64,000 nucleotides of DNA from NCBI GenBank assembly GCA_020846135.1, contig JADLEK010000064.1, positions 62,001-126,000 of the forward strand, given 5' to 3'. Numbering within the stretch: position 1 is the first letter of the stretch; every line of letters starts with the position of its first letter. The notes under the pieces were generated by a model that saw only the letters and a list, made by a program, of their open reading frames with translations, had not been told where the DNA came from and made no database searches. Shown here one piece after another: positions 42,205 to 53,841 of this stretch. The translations under genes and the position numbers were made by a program. The stretch is from Gammaproteobacteria bacterium (GTDB taxonomy: Bacteria; Pseudomonadota; Gammaproteobacteria; Competibacterales; Competibacteraceae).

Positions 42205-44892
42205 TTAGGCTTCCTGCCGCACCGGATTGCCGAACCACCGGTTGCGAACCATCTTGCGCAGCAGATCAATTGGAATAATCACGAGGGCTAACAACAGCAC
42301 CGTGATCCATTCTGATATCGACAAGCCCACGGTCCGCAATACTTCGCCGCCAAAAGTAATAAAGAAGGCTTGAATCAGCATGATGCCCGGAATGATGATC
42401 GGAAACAGCCGGTTATCGAACAGATTCTCCAACAGATTCAGCCCCTGGGTGCGGGCGTTGAAGGTGTTGAAAACGTGCATGAACACGAAGAAGGTGAAAA
42501 AGGCCGTCGCGAATTTTGTCGCCTTGGCATCGGCATTCAGTTCATAACCGCCGGGGAACAGGGTATGCGTCCAGTCGCTGGTCAGGAACAGCAGACTTAA
42601 CAGCGCCGCGATGCCACCATTGAGCAGGATCGATGACCACATATCCGCATTGATCAGCGACTCGTCGCGGCGAATCGGCGGTTCCAGCATATAGCGTTGC
42701 AACGCCGCTTCTCCGGCAAAGGCCAGTCCTGCGAACGTGTCCATGATGATGTTGACCCACAGCAACTGGGTCATGGTCAGCGGCAAGTCGTGGCCGAAGA
42801 ACGGCCCCAGAAATGCCACCAGCACCGCGGAAATCCCCACGGTCAACTGGAAAATCAGGAACTTGCGAATTGACTTGAACAAGGTGCGCCCATACAGCAC
42901 CGCCTTGGTCAGCGACGAGAAATTGTCATCGAGAATGACGATATCGCCCGATTCCTTGGTCATTTCGGTGCCGCTGCCCATCGCAAACCCGACATCGGCA
43001 TTCTTCACCGCCGGCGCGTCGTTGACCCCATCGCCGGTCATGCCCACCACCAGCCCCAGTTCCTTGGCCAGCTTCACCAGCCGGCTTTTGTCGGTCGGGA
43101 AGGCGCGGGCGACCACACACAGATGCGGCAACCGGGCTTTCACTTCAGCATCGGACAGTTGCGCCAAATCCGCTGAGGTAAGGATCAGCGCCTGCGGATC
43201 GTCCTCCAGCAGTCCCACATCCTTAGCAATCGCCTGTGCGGTTTCCCTAGCGTCGCCGGTGATCATGATGACGTGAATACCGGCGTTTTTCGCGGTCTTG
43301 ACCGAGGCATAGGAGGTTTCACGCAATTCATCGCGCATCCCGAATACGCCAACCAGGGTTAGATTCAGCGGGAGCGCCTTGCTGTCGCTGTCAATCGGCG
43401 CGTCGGTGATCGCCACCGCCAGCAGGCGCATCGCCCGCGTAGATAGCCCGGTCATCGCCGACTGCAAGGCATCGCGATGGCTGAATTCAATCGGGTTGCC
43501 GTCGGCGTCCAGACCGCACACACAGTTTTGCAGGATCACTTCCGGCGCGCCCTTCACCAGGGTCAGGGTCCGATCGCCAGCCACTTGCGCAGCGGAAAAC
43601 TTGCGGGTGCTGTTGAAAGGGATCAGATCAACGATATCGACATTACCGGACTGCGCCAGATAGGGCTTGACGAAGCGCAACAGCGCCTGCTCGGTGCGGT
43701 CCGCGCCGACCATTTTAGGATCGTTCGGATCACTGGCGTCGATCACCGCGCTGGTGTTGTTGCGCAGAGCGAAGCCGGCGGTATCGCGCAATGCCTGGGG
43801 AATCGCCTCCAGTTGCTCGTACTGGACGCCAGCGCCAGTCAGAAAGGCGCTGACCGATAGCCTCCCCTGGGTCAGGGTGCCGGTCTTGTCGGTGAACAGC
43901 AGATTCAGGCTGCCGGCGGTTTCAATGCCGAGCAACTTGCGCACCAGCACCTTGCCGCTCAGCAGCTTTTTCATATTGATCGCCAACACCATGGCGATCA
44001 TCATCGGCAATCCTTCCGGTACGGCAACGACAATCACGATGATCGCCAGAATCGCGGCGGTAATGAAGTCCTTGGCGATCACGCCGCCAGATTGTGCCCA
44101 GTAGTCGGCAATCCCCGCCGACAACGGTTCCCAGAAGATTGTGTTCAGCATGAAAGCGATGAAAATACAGGCCGCGCCAATATAACCAAACAGGGCGATC
44201 TGCCTGCCCAGCACCGACAGCTTATGTTGCAGCGGCGAGAGGCGGTCCTCCGCAGAGAGCAGTTCCCGCATGGTCTGGCCATAGCGGGTCTGGTCGCCAA
44301 CCGCGCTGGCCTGCATCACGCATTCGCCATCGACCAGTAGCCCGGCGCGGAACAGGCAGTGTTCTTCAGCCGCCGGATCAGCGTCGGCCGGCGGCGCGGT
44401 CTTGCGCACCGGCTCCGATTCGCCGGTCAAGGCCGCTTCATCCACCTCGGCGTGACCCGCAATCAACCGGCCATCGGTGGGCACGGTATCGCCCGGTTGC
44501 AACAGAATGTAGTCATCGACCACCAGATCGCTGATCGGGATTTCGGTCAGATGGCCGTTGCGGAAGGTCTTGACCACGATCAGTGAGGCTTCTTCCATCA
44601 GTTTCTGGAAGGATTGCTCATTGCTGTGTTCCGACCAGGTAGCGACTAGGGTGGCAATGGCAACAGCAAAAGCGATGCCAATGCTTTCGTACCATTCGGC
44701 ATAACCGAAGATCGTCAGCGCCACGGTAATCAGCAGGGCGACGACCAGAATAATGATGATCGGGTCGCGCAGATTGCCCAGCAGTTTGTCCCAGAAGGTT
44801 TCAACCGCCTGGCTGACCACGGCATTGGAGCCGTGCCGAACGCGGGAGGCTTCGACTTCCCGGTCAGTTAAACCCGGATAGGCGAATTTCAC
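42205..44892 (-). CDS. Calcium-translocating P-type ATPase (PMCA-like, P2B)
   Basis: An 895-residue ion pump. The phosphorylation motif is LLFTDKTGTLTQGR, the actuator loop is EAALTGESEPVRK, the hinge is MTGDGVNDAPAVKNADVG, and helix M4 has the calcium-site motif VAVPEGLPMMIAMVLA. About ten membrane helices are expected, six of them after the P domain. The N-terminus (GLTDREVEASRVRHGSNAV) is the cation ATPase N-terminal domain. It probably exports Ca2+ in exchange for protons. It stands alone on the minus strand. Confidence 0.92.
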   Translation of the reverse strand: MKFAYPGLTDREVEASRVRHGSNAVVSQAVETFWDKLLGNLRDPIIIILVVALLITVALTIFGYAEWYESIGIAFAVAIATLVATWSEHSNEQSFQKLMEEASLIVVKTFRNGHLTEIPISDLVVDDYILLQPGDTVPTDGRLIAGHAEVDEAALTGESEPVRKTAPPADADPAAEEHCLFRAGLLVDGECVMQASAVGDQTRYGQTMRELLSAEDRLSPLQHKLSVLGRQIALFGYIGAACIFIAFMLNTIFWEPLSAGIADYWAQSGGVIAKDFITAAILAIIVIVVAVPEGLPMMIAMVLAINMKKLLSGKVLVRKLLGIETAGSLNLLFTDKTGTLTQGRLSVSAFLTGAGVQYEQLEAIPQALRDTAGFALRNNTSAVIDASDPNDPKMVGADRTEQALLRFVKPYLAQSGNVDIVDLIPFNSTRKFSAAQVAGDRTLTLVKGAPEVILQNCVCGLDADGNPIEFSHRDALQSAMTGLSTRAMRLLAVAITDAPIDSDSKALPLNLTLVGVFGMRDELRETSYASVKTAKNAGIHVIMITGDARETAQAIAKDVGLLEDDPQALILTSADLAQLSDAEVKARLPHLCVVARAFPTDKSRLVKLAKELGLVVGMTGDGVNDAPAVKNADVGFAMGSGTEMTKESGDIVILDDNFSSLTKAVLYGRTLFKSIRKFLIFQLTVGISAVLVAFLGPFFGHDLPLTMTQLLWVNIIMDTFAGLAFAGEAALQRYMLEPPIRRDESLINADMWSSILLNGGIAALLSLLFLTSDWTHTLFPGGYELNADAKATKFATAFFTFFVFMHVFNTFNARTQGLNLLENLFDNRLFPIIIPGIMLIQAFFITFGGEVLRTVGLSISEWITVLLLALVIIPIDLLRKMVRNRWFGNPVRQEA

Positions 44893-44934
44893 GGCGATTT
44901 TTCAATCCGGCCCTTTCAGGAGTTGGACGATGGG

Positions 44935-45951
44935 TTACTTGTCGTTGCCCGAGAACGTGGTCGTACTCACCACGCTCGTGATCCGGACCGACGGATTCGG
45001 ATTGGTTCTGACCGTGACCTGGCTGGAGTTTCGGCCTGATCCGCCGCTGGCGCCGACGATCACCCGGTCGCTGGTGGGCATCAGATAGGTGCTCGGTACG
45101 GCAGTGGCGCCGGCGCTGCTCGAAACCGTAGTGGTTCCGGCGGTGCGACCACGGGTGCGCGGAGTGATGATCGTCACGCCGCCGGAATTGCCTCGATAGG
45201 CAGAACCATTATTGTAGATCGGGGTAGCGCCGCCGCCGGCGTTATAGGCAACGGTGCTGTAGGAGGGGCCACTGGTCCGGTAACGCTGGTAAAAGTCGAG
45301 GACTCTCACCACATAGGTCTGGGTTTCCCGATAAGGCGGAATCTGGTTGCCGTACTTTTGCACCGCGCCCTCGCCGGCATTGTAGCCGGCTACTGCCAAC
45401 CGGGGATCATTGAACCGATCCAGCAGCCAGCGCAGGTACCGAGCGCCGCCGTGCATATTGGCGATGGGATCGTAGGGATTACTGACCCCGAACCGCTCGG
45501 CGGTGCCGGGCATGAGCTGCATCAGCCCCATCGCGCCCTTGGGTGACACCGCCCACGGGTTATAGGCGGATTCAGCGCTGATCACGGCGTGCATGAGCGC
45601 CGGCTCCAGGCGATATTGAGCGGCGATCCGGTCGACATCAGCGGCAAAGCGCTGGCGGTTCTGCTCATTAACCCGGAACGAACGAGCGCCGGCGATGCGC
45701 GGCGTATAGTTGCGGGGGCTGAGTGCGGTAGCGCCGGGCGCGTACAGATTACTGGGCGCATAGCTGGAGGGGCGGGCTGAGGCCTTGCTGTAGGCCGGGG
45801 TGCGCATCACCAGCTTGTAACGGGGGTCATTGGGGACATTGCTGAGATGCCGCACCCCGTTGCTATCCACGAAGGCGTAAATGTCTGCGTGAACCGGGCC
45901 GGAAAGCGCCAGCGCCGCGGGAACCAAACCGGCCAGTAGCCGCCGCTTCAT
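44935..45951 (-). CDS. Secreted lytic transglycosylase with N-terminal DUF4124
   Basis: A 338-residue exported protein. After a signal peptide (LLAGLVPAALALSGPVHA) comes a DUF4124-like segment (DIYAFVDSNGVRHLSNVPND), then an SLT domain with the catalytic Glu in HAVISAESAYNPWAVSPKGA, followed by GLMQLMPGTAERFGV and AVAGYNAGEGAVQKYG. The last 120 residues are low-complexity, rich in Ser, Thr, Gly and Arg. It resembles type IV secretion or general murein-remodelling lytic enzymes. Confidence 0.9.
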   Translation of the reverse strand: MKRRLLAGLVPAALALSGPVHADIYAFVDSNGVRHLSNVPNDPRYKLVMRTPAYSKASARPSSYAPSNLYAPGATALSPRNYTPRIAGARSFRVNEQNRQRFAADVDRIAAQYRLEPALMHAVISAESAYNPWAVSPKGAMGLMQLMPGTAERFGVSNPYDPIANMHGGARYLRWLLDRFNDPRLAVAGYNAGEGAVQKYGNQIPPYRETQTYVVRVLDFYQRYRTSGPSYSTVAYNAGGGATPIYNNGSAYRGNSGGVTIITPRTRGRTAGTTTVSSSAGATAVPSTYLMPTSDRVIVGASGGSGRNSSQVTVRTNPNPSVRITSVVSTTTFSGNDK

Positions 45952-46238
45952 AGAGTTCTCCTTAGTTTATTCATCAGTTTGAGCATCAGATGCAGTCAGG
46001 CGACCGTGCTGGCTCAGGCGGGAGAGTCAAGCGTTTGCCAGTATCTTCTAAAATTAAGATAACACAAAGCCCGCGCCGGCAATTACCCCGGGCCGGCGGA
46101 CGGGACTCGCAGTTTCGGATAAATTTGTTTAACATAATGAATCAAAAATAAAAAACCTCCAAGTTTTTGATTGCGCCGTCGGAATTTCCAGTCCGTCCGG
46201 CCATTCCATTTTCGCAATCCACGCCGAGTGAAAACGCC

Positions 46239-47765
46239 ATGTTCAGAACCGCCGAATTGCAACGCAAGTTGCCGAAGGAAGAGTTTCATCAACAGGTTCC
46301 GCAACTACGGGAGGAGTTGCTGATGATGCAAATGGCGCTGCGCGATGCGGATTTCCCGGTGATCGTGGTCTTCGCCGGAGTAGACGGGGCCGGCAAAAGC
46401 GAAACGGTCAACCGGCTGCATGAATGGATGGATTCCCGCTGGCTGACCACCCGCGCCTTTGGCGAGCCGTCTGATGAGGAGCGCGACCGGCCCGAATACT
46501 GGCGGTTCTGGCGTGAACTGCCGGCCAAGGGGCGCATCGGCCTGTTTCTGAGCTCTTGGTATTCGATGCCAATTCTCGATCATGTTTACGGCCATATTGG
46601 CGTCGCGGAATTTGATGAACGGCTGGAGCGGATCAAGACCTTCGAGAAAACTCTGGCTGACGATGGCGCGTTGATTCTGAAATTCTGGATGCATTTATCG
46701 CGCGACGCCCAGAAAGAGCGGTTGCGCAAGCTGGAAAAGAATCCACTGCTGCACTGGCGGATTTCCAAGCGCGACTGGCGGCACTGGGAGCTGTACGACC
46801 AGTTTATCGCCGCCGCCGAACGCACCCTGATGAAGACCAGCACCGGCCTGGCCCCGTGGAAGATCGTCGAGGGCTATGACGATCGCTATCGCAGCGTGGC
46901 TGTGGCGACTCTGATCCGCGACGCCATCCGCTTTCGGCTGGAGGAAGCTAAAACGCCGGTCAATGTCGGCAACGGTGAAGCCGGCGCCTCTCCGCCCCGG
47001 TCTGCTGCGCCGGAAACGACCTCATTGCCGCCGGTGACCATTCTGTCGCAACTGGACATGAGCCAGACCCTGGGCAAGGATGACTATGACGCCGATTTGA
47101 AACGCTACCAGGCTAAGCTGAACCAGCTTCAGCGCACCGCCCGCGAGCGCAAGGTCTCAACCATTCTGGTCTTTGAGGGCTGGGACGCGGCGGGCAAGGG
47201 TGGCGGCATCCGCCGGATCACCGCCGCGCTGGATGCCCGTGACTATCAGGTGATCCAGATTGCCGCGCCGACTGACGAAGAGGCCGCCCACAATTATTTA
47301 TGGCGATTCTGGCGGCACTTGCCGCGGGCGGGCCGGGTCACAATTTACGACCGGAGCTGGTACGGGCGGGTGCTGGTGGAGCGAATCGAAGGTTTCGCCC
47401 GGCCCCGCGAATGGCAACGCGCCTATGCCGAGATCAACGACTTTGAAGCACAGTTGGCGGAACGCGGCATCGTGCTGCTGAAATTCTGGCTGCACATTAC
47501 CGCCGAAGAACAGTTGCGCCGGTTTCAGGAGCGCGGCCAAATCGGCTACAAGGCGTGGAAACTGACCGATGAGGACTGGCGTAATCGGGAGCGCTGGGCC
47601 GATTACGAACAGGCGGTCAATGATCTGGTGGAACGCACCAGCACTCGCCAAGCCCCGTGGACCCTGATTGCCGCCAATGACAAGCGCCATGCCCGAATTG
47701 CCGTGCTGCGAACCCTGTGTGAGCGGCTGGAAACCGCGCTGGCCGACGGGCCGAAACAACCCTAA
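46239..47765 (+). CDS. pap: Polyphosphate:AMP phosphotransferase (two-domain PPK2)
   Basis: A 508-residue protein made of two PPK2-type P-loop kinase domains, the arrangement of class II PPK2 (PAP) enzymes that convert AMP to ADP with polyphosphate. The first domain has VFAGVDGAGKSETVNRLHEW, the second VFEGWDAAGKGGGIRRI and YDRSWYGRVLVERIEGFA. The C-terminal domain is usually the catalytic one. The ATG at 46239 begins the conserved region; an earlier TTG at 46167 has no support. It is 45 bp upstream of ppk1. Confidence 0.93.
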   Translation: MFRTAELQRKLPKEEFHQQVPQLREELLMMQMALRDADFPVIVVFAGVDGAGKSETVNRLHEWMDSRWLTTRAFGEPSDEERDRPEYWRFWRELPAKGRIGLFLSSWYSMPILDHVYGHIGVAEFDERLERIKTFEKTLADDGALILKFWMHLSRDAQKERLRKLEKNPLLHWRISKRDWRHWELYDQFIAAAERTLMKTSTGLAPWKIVEGYDDRYRSVAVATLIRDAIRFRLEEAKTPVNVGNGEAGASPPRSAAPETTSLPPVTILSQLDMSQTLGKDDYDADLKRYQAKLNQLQRTARERKVSTILVFEGWDAAGKGGGIRRITAALDARDYQVIQIAAPTDEEAAHNYLWRFWRHLPRAGRVTIYDRSWYGRVLVERIEGFARPREWQRAYAEINDFEAQLAERGIVLLKFWLHITAEEQLRRFQERGQIGYKAWKLTDEDWRNRERWADYEQAVNDLVERTSTRQAPWTLIAANDKRHARIAVLRTLCERLETALADGPKQP

Positions 47766-47810
47766 TTCCAACCAGAATCCAACCAGAACCAATCTTAAGG
47801 TGTGATGATC

Positions 47811-50069
<2,259 letters not shown>

Positions 50070-50319
50070 GCGGCGCGGAAGTCGGCAAAAAACCGGTCGA
50101 AACGATTTTATACCAGTTTCCGGTTATGCCGAATCCTGAGAGATGGGAGCCGGTTCTGCTTGAGATTAAATCGTTATCTCCAACAGAGTTGGCTCCTAAA
50201 CAAACAGCTTCAACTGATTGTTGATTTAAATCAGCAGATCGTTGATTTTCAGGTTAATCTGAGGTGGACCCCAAAGTCAAGACAGAATTTAGCCGAATTT
50301 AAGGTGGATACTTTGCAGT

Positions 50320-50854
50320 TCATGGTGACCGGGTTGACCGGTTGGCATACACCTCAGTGGGTGTTCGATTGTTCAGCGCCTGATGAGGACGCTGGTCGTT
50401 GTAAAACTTAAAGTAGTCCTCCTGGCAAATGGATATAGGTGATATCCGTACTCCACACCTGATCGGGGACGGTGACGATCACCCCCCGCAGCAGGTAGGG
50501 GTAGATCTGATGATCCGGATGGGGCGTCGACGTTGCCGGCTTCGGATAAATCGCCTGCAACCCCATCTCGGTCATCAACCGAATCACGCGGTTGCGGTTG
50601 ACCGGATAGCCGGCGCGCCGCAACACCGTGGTCATCCGCCGACTCCCGTAAAACGGATGCGCGGTATATTCCTGGTCGATCCGCCCACGCAGTTCCTGAT
50701 TCAGCACCGATTCGGCCACCGCTGTCGCGTACCAACCGCTCCGCGACAAGCCCAGCAGTTGGCACTGGGTGACCAGCGACACCGTGGGATGTTCCGGTTC
50801 GATCCACCCGCGCCTCACCCCGGTGGGTTCAGTCCGGACTTTTTTTTCAACCAC
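50320..50854 (-). pseudogene. IS3-family transposase OrfB with internal deletion
   Basis: The first 145 codons read the OrfB start (VSLVTQCQLLGLSRSGWYAT, then PFYGSRRMTTVLRRAGYPVN and VWSTDITYIHLPGG, the first catalytic Asp region). At about 50410 the sequence jumps, in another frame, to the OrfB end (KFYNDQRPHQALNNRTPTEV). The second Asp and Glu of the DDE triad are lost with the deletion. The product cannot be an active transposase. Confidence 0.85.
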
Positions 50855-51105
50855 TCCAACTGGACCTGCAACCGGCCAATCTGGCTATACAGCGTTTCGA
50901 CATCCCGACCCTCATCCGGACTCCGCCGACCCCGCTTACGTTCGAACAGCACTTTCAACCCCTCCTGGGCTTCTCGCTTCCAGGTGGTCACTTGGTTCGG
51001 GTGGACCTCATGCGCCCCGGCGATCTCATTGACGGTTTTTCGGCCTCTCAGCGCTTCCATTGCAACCTTGGCCTTGAACTCGGCACTGAAGACTTTCCTC
51101 TGCAT
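50815..51105 (-). CDS. IS3-family transposase OrfA
   Basis: A 96-residue OrfA with the helix-turn-helix start KVFSAEFKAKVAMEALRGRK, then IAGAHEVHPNQVTTWKREA, and a leucine-zipper region (LYSQIGRLQVQLEWLKKK). It appears intact. A run of eight A residues on the coding strand near 50840-50847 is the likely programmed -1 frameshift site for an OrfAB fusion. Without a complete OrfB it may act as a repressor of related copies. Confidence 0.88.
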   Translation of the reverse strand: MQRKVFSAEFKAKVAMEALRGRKTVNEIAGAHEVHPNQVTTWKREAQEGLKVLFERKRGRRSPDEGRDVETLYSQIGRLQVQLEWLKKKSGLNPPG

Positions 51106-51322
51106 CTCGTTACCTCTTTCCTCATCGTCTTTACTGTGCAGAGTACCACCTTAATTTACCTGTCCGAAATTTGGGGTCCATTATAGACAACCTGCATCCC
51201 GTTTAACGCAGCGATAAAGCGGTGATATAGGAATCCGATCCGAGTTGTGGAAAGCTTGCATAAAGCTCTGTAACTAACCCAGGAAATCACTGTGCAGCCG
51301 CTGGACAGAATTACGCTATGAC

Positions 51323-52039
51323 TCACCGACGAAGGACGCTGACCTCGGCCAAGAACGCATAGCCGACGCCATGCACAGTTTCCAGCGGTAGTTCGCGGCC
51401 TAGCGTCTGGGAGGCCTTGCGCCGCAGGCGGCGAACCAGAATTTCCAGGCTGCGGGAGTCATAGGTCATCGGGTTATGACCCATCGCCCGGATGATTCGC
51501 TCTCTTGGCGCGGCCTGGCCGGGAGTTTCCGCCAATGCCTTGAACAGATACATTTCCAGGTGGGTCAGCGAGAACGCCGCGCCTTCGGGGGAAACCAGTC
51601 GCCAACCGATCGTGTCCAGAATCCAGGGCGGCGGAGCTGGAGGGTTAAGAGCGGCGGGCAGGCGGCTGGCGACCCGGTGGATGACGCTGGACAATTCGCG
51701 CAGGTCAACCGGTTTGACCAGATAGGCATCGCCGCCGCATTCATAACCCCGCACCCGATCATCGATCTGTCCACGCGCTGTAGCTAACACCACGGCTTGC
51801 CGCTGCCGGTCGATATACGGCATGAGCGCCGCCAGGCCGTCGCCGTCGGGCAAGCCGATATCCAGCACAATCACCTCATAATCCTGGTTCTCCAGCCAGG
51901 CGGCGCATTCGGCAATACTGCCAACGCCGGACGCTATACAGCCATCGAAGTGCAGATAATCAATCATGGCGTCGCGGAGATCGACTTCGTCCTCGACGAT
52001 CAGGACGCGCAATAGCGGCGGATCAATGATTGCAGTCAT
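51323..52039 (-). CDS. OmpR-type response regulator of the sorting operon
   Basis: A 238-residue regulator. The receiver has VLIVEDEVDLRDAMIDYL, the phosphoacceptor Asp in VIVLDIGLPDGDG and Lys in DAYLVKPVDL. The C-terminal winged helix (about 140-235) reads FSLTHLEMYLFKALAETPG, then SRSLEILVRRLRRKASQ and LETVHGVGYAFLAEV. The ATG at 52039 overlaps the kinase stop as ATGA. It is the last gene of a unit that begins with the lipoprotein at 57941. Confidence 0.93.
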   Translation of the reverse strand: MTAIIDPPLLRVLIVEDEVDLRDAMIDYLHFDGCIASGVGSIAECAAWLENQDYEVIVLDIGLPDGDGLAALMPYIDRQRQAVVLATARGQIDDRVRGYECGGDAYLVKPVDLRELSSVIHRVASRLPAALNPPAPPPWILDTIGWRLVSPEGAAFSLTHLEMYLFKALAETPGQAAPRERIIRAMGHNPMTYDSRSLEILVRRLRRKASQTLGRELPLETVHGVGYAFLAEVSVLRR

Positions 52040-53370
52040 GGCGAGAGCGGTAACCACAGGGTAAATACACTGCCTTGGCCGAAGATGCTGGAAACCTCGA
52101 TGCGTCCGCCATGCGCGGCGGCGATGCGTCGCACCAGATACAGGCCAAGACCCATGCCGCGCGTCCCCCCTTCGGGGTTCAAACGCACGGACTTTTCGAA
52201 AATCCGCGCAAGATCCTCGGTAGCGATGCCGATGCCGACATCACTCACCTGAATGCCAAATTGACCGTTCTCGAGTATTACCGCAATCCCGACCGGGGAT
52301 TTGGGCGGTGAATACTTATGGGCGTTATCCAGCAAATTGAGCAAGGCTGAGCTGAGCAGCGTCTCGTCCCCATACAGGCGCATTTCTCCCACATCCTCGG
52401 GGATTTCTAGCGCTAAGGGATGTTGCGCCTGGAGGGTGAAGGGCTGGGTGGTCTCGGTCAGCCATGTACCGATGGGAAACCATTCGCAGTGCGGATGCAG
52501 CTCTTCCGAGGCTAGCCGATCATCTTCCAGCCACTGTTGAAACAGCGTTTCCAGCCGGGCTACCGCCCGCTCGATGATCTTCTGGCGGCGCAACAGGGTG
52601 CGGGCGGCGGGATTGTCAGGGTAGACGATCGCTTCGCGCTGCGCGACCTGGGCTTGACTCTTGATGATCGCCAGCGGGTTACGGAATTCATGGGAAATCA
52701 ACTGGGCAAAGCGCATCTGATGGTTCCGCGCCTCCTGCTCATTGTCCAGGGCAGTTTCCAGTTGGCGGGTCCGGGCAAACAACAGGCGCTGTTCGATCTG
52801 GCGGGCGCGGGCAGCGGTAAAACCTACGAGATGAATTAGCACAATCCACAGCGCCGTGCGAAACACCCCGGATGGCGGCGGTGGCGGGTTGCGCCAGAAA
52901 CTCCAGCTCACCCACAGCAGCAAGCTGGTCAGCAGGGCCAGTCCGGTGCGATGTTGCAGATCGACCGGCAGGTAAAAATAGATGAGCAGGACGCCGCCGA
53001 TGATGGTGATCGGGCCAATCAGCTCATGGCGGGGATGTTTAGCCAACAGCAGGGACTGCGCGATCGCGGCCAGGATGACGAACACCGTCGCAATTGCTGG
53101 CGTTTGCGACAGAGTGGCGATGCGCTCGAAATAGAAAATTAGCCCAATCCCAATCACCAGAATGAGCAGCCGAATGCCCAGAATCGCAGTGATGTCAGCG
53201 CCATGAACGAGGTTTTGCCACAGTTCCTCAGCAATATTAAAGGGGGCGATCCCAATCACTCCCCATAACAGATAGCACAGGCGCCGGCGGTTTTGTACCG
53301 AGTGCTCTGTAGCATAAGCCGCCTCGATCCCAGCGTCCGTGAAACGCGCAGTCCACGGGTTGATATCCAT
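52036..53370 (-). CDS. Membrane histidine kinase of the sorting operon
   Basis: A 444-residue kinase whose N-terminal 195 residues form about six membrane helices with almost no periplasmic loop, so it probably senses a membrane or intramembrane cue. The H-box is FAQLISHEFRNPLAIIKSQA, the N-box LLNLLDNAHKYSPP, G1 VSDVGIGIA and G2 GTRGMGLGLYLVRRI. All catalytic motifs are present. It starts 12 bp after the intramembrane protease gene and overlaps the regulator gene by four bases. Confidence 0.92.
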   Translation of the reverse strand: MDINPWTARFTDAGIEAAYATEHSVQNRRRLCYLLWGVIGIAPFNIAEELWQNLVHGADITAILGIRLLILVIGIGLIFYFERIATLSQTPAIATVFVILAAIAQSLLLAKHPRHELIGPITIIGGVLLIYFYLPVDLQHRTGLALLTSLLLWVSWSFWRNPPPPPSGVFRTALWIVLIHLVGFTAARARQIEQRLLFARTRQLETALDNEQEARNHQMRFAQLISHEFRNPLAIIKSQAQVAQREAIVYPDNPAARTLLRRQKIIERAVARLETLFQQWLEDDRLASEELHPHCEWFPIGTWLTETTQPFTLQAQHPLALEIPEDVGEMRLYGDETLLSSALLNLLDNAHKYSPPKSPVGIAVILENGQFGIQVSDVGIGIATEDLARIFEKSVRLNPEGGTRGMGLGLYLVRRIAAAHGGRIEVSSIFGQGSVFTLWLPLSP

Positions 53371-53382
53371 GAATCTTTGGCC

Positions 53383-53837
53383 TTATCCGCCTTGCGGGGC
53401 AAAAAAACCAGCATTGTAAAAACTATGCAACAGCACTGCCGGCATGACCCGCTGATACTGGTCGTGGAAATAACCGAACGCCAGCGACGGGACAAAGACC
53501 AGCGCGCCACTCCAGTGGCCGGTGACTCCAGTATGGGCGGCAGCGAACAGCAGACTGGTCAGCAGATTGGCCTGGGACAGGCGTTGGCCCACACCACCGC
53601 TGCGGGAAACGCTCGACCAGCATCCCCTGCAACCAGCCGCGAAAGGCCAGTTCTTCCACAACAGGAACCACCAGCGCCAGCCATAGCCATCGCGGCCCGG
53701 TGACGGACAGTTCCGGCATCCCGCCCGCCCGCCAGACCCAGAACGCCGGTCCGGCCAGCAGGGCGAGCCAGAAAGAACTCCCGATCCCGCGCCAACCGGA
53801 CCCAGAAAGCCCGCCGGCAGCGCGGATTGGAGGCCAT
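53383..53837 (-). pseudogene. Frameshifted CPBP intramembrane protease, MrtJ-like
   Basis: Three reading frames together give a CPBP (glutamic-type, CAAX-protease-like) membrane protease. The ATG at 53837 opens MASNPRCRRAFWVRLARDRE; a second frame continues LALLAGPAFWVWRAGG and the first motif VVEELAFRGWLQGML; a third frame gives ANLLTSLLFAAAHTG and LLHSFYNAG, the histidine motifs. At least two single-base shifts separate them (about 53770 and 53595). The start is 4 bp after the stop of the GG-C-tailed protein, the usual place for its dedicated sorting protease. The breaks may be real inactivation or assembly errors. Confidence 0.7.
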
Positions 53838-53841
53838 ACGG

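Larger units (their letters stand above)
50265..51180 (-). mobile_element. Internally deleted IS3-family insertion sequence
   Basis: Imperfect terminal inverted repeats start TGGACCCCAAA at 50265 and, reading inward from 51180 on the other strand, TGGACCCCAAATTTCGGACA; both then share TTAAGGTGG and TACT..TGCA. The 916-bp element is shorter than a full IS3-type element because the middle of OrfB is missing. No target-site duplication is evident (AGG on the left, TTA on the right). It lies about 195 bp downstream of ppk1. Confidence 0.88.

Noticed and set aside
46083..46304. 73-codon minus-strand ORF before the pap gene
   Set aside because: It overlaps the pap start in antisense and has a composition typical of shadow frames.
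50084..50140. AACCGG...CCGGTT pair after ppk1 considered as a terminator
   Set aside because: The loop is long (over 20 bases) and no T tract follows, so it was not called.
50160..50411. 83-codon plus-strand ORF between ppk1 and the IS element
   Set aside because: It runs across the left inverted repeat of the IS3 element and is antisense to the end of OrfB; no domain is visible.
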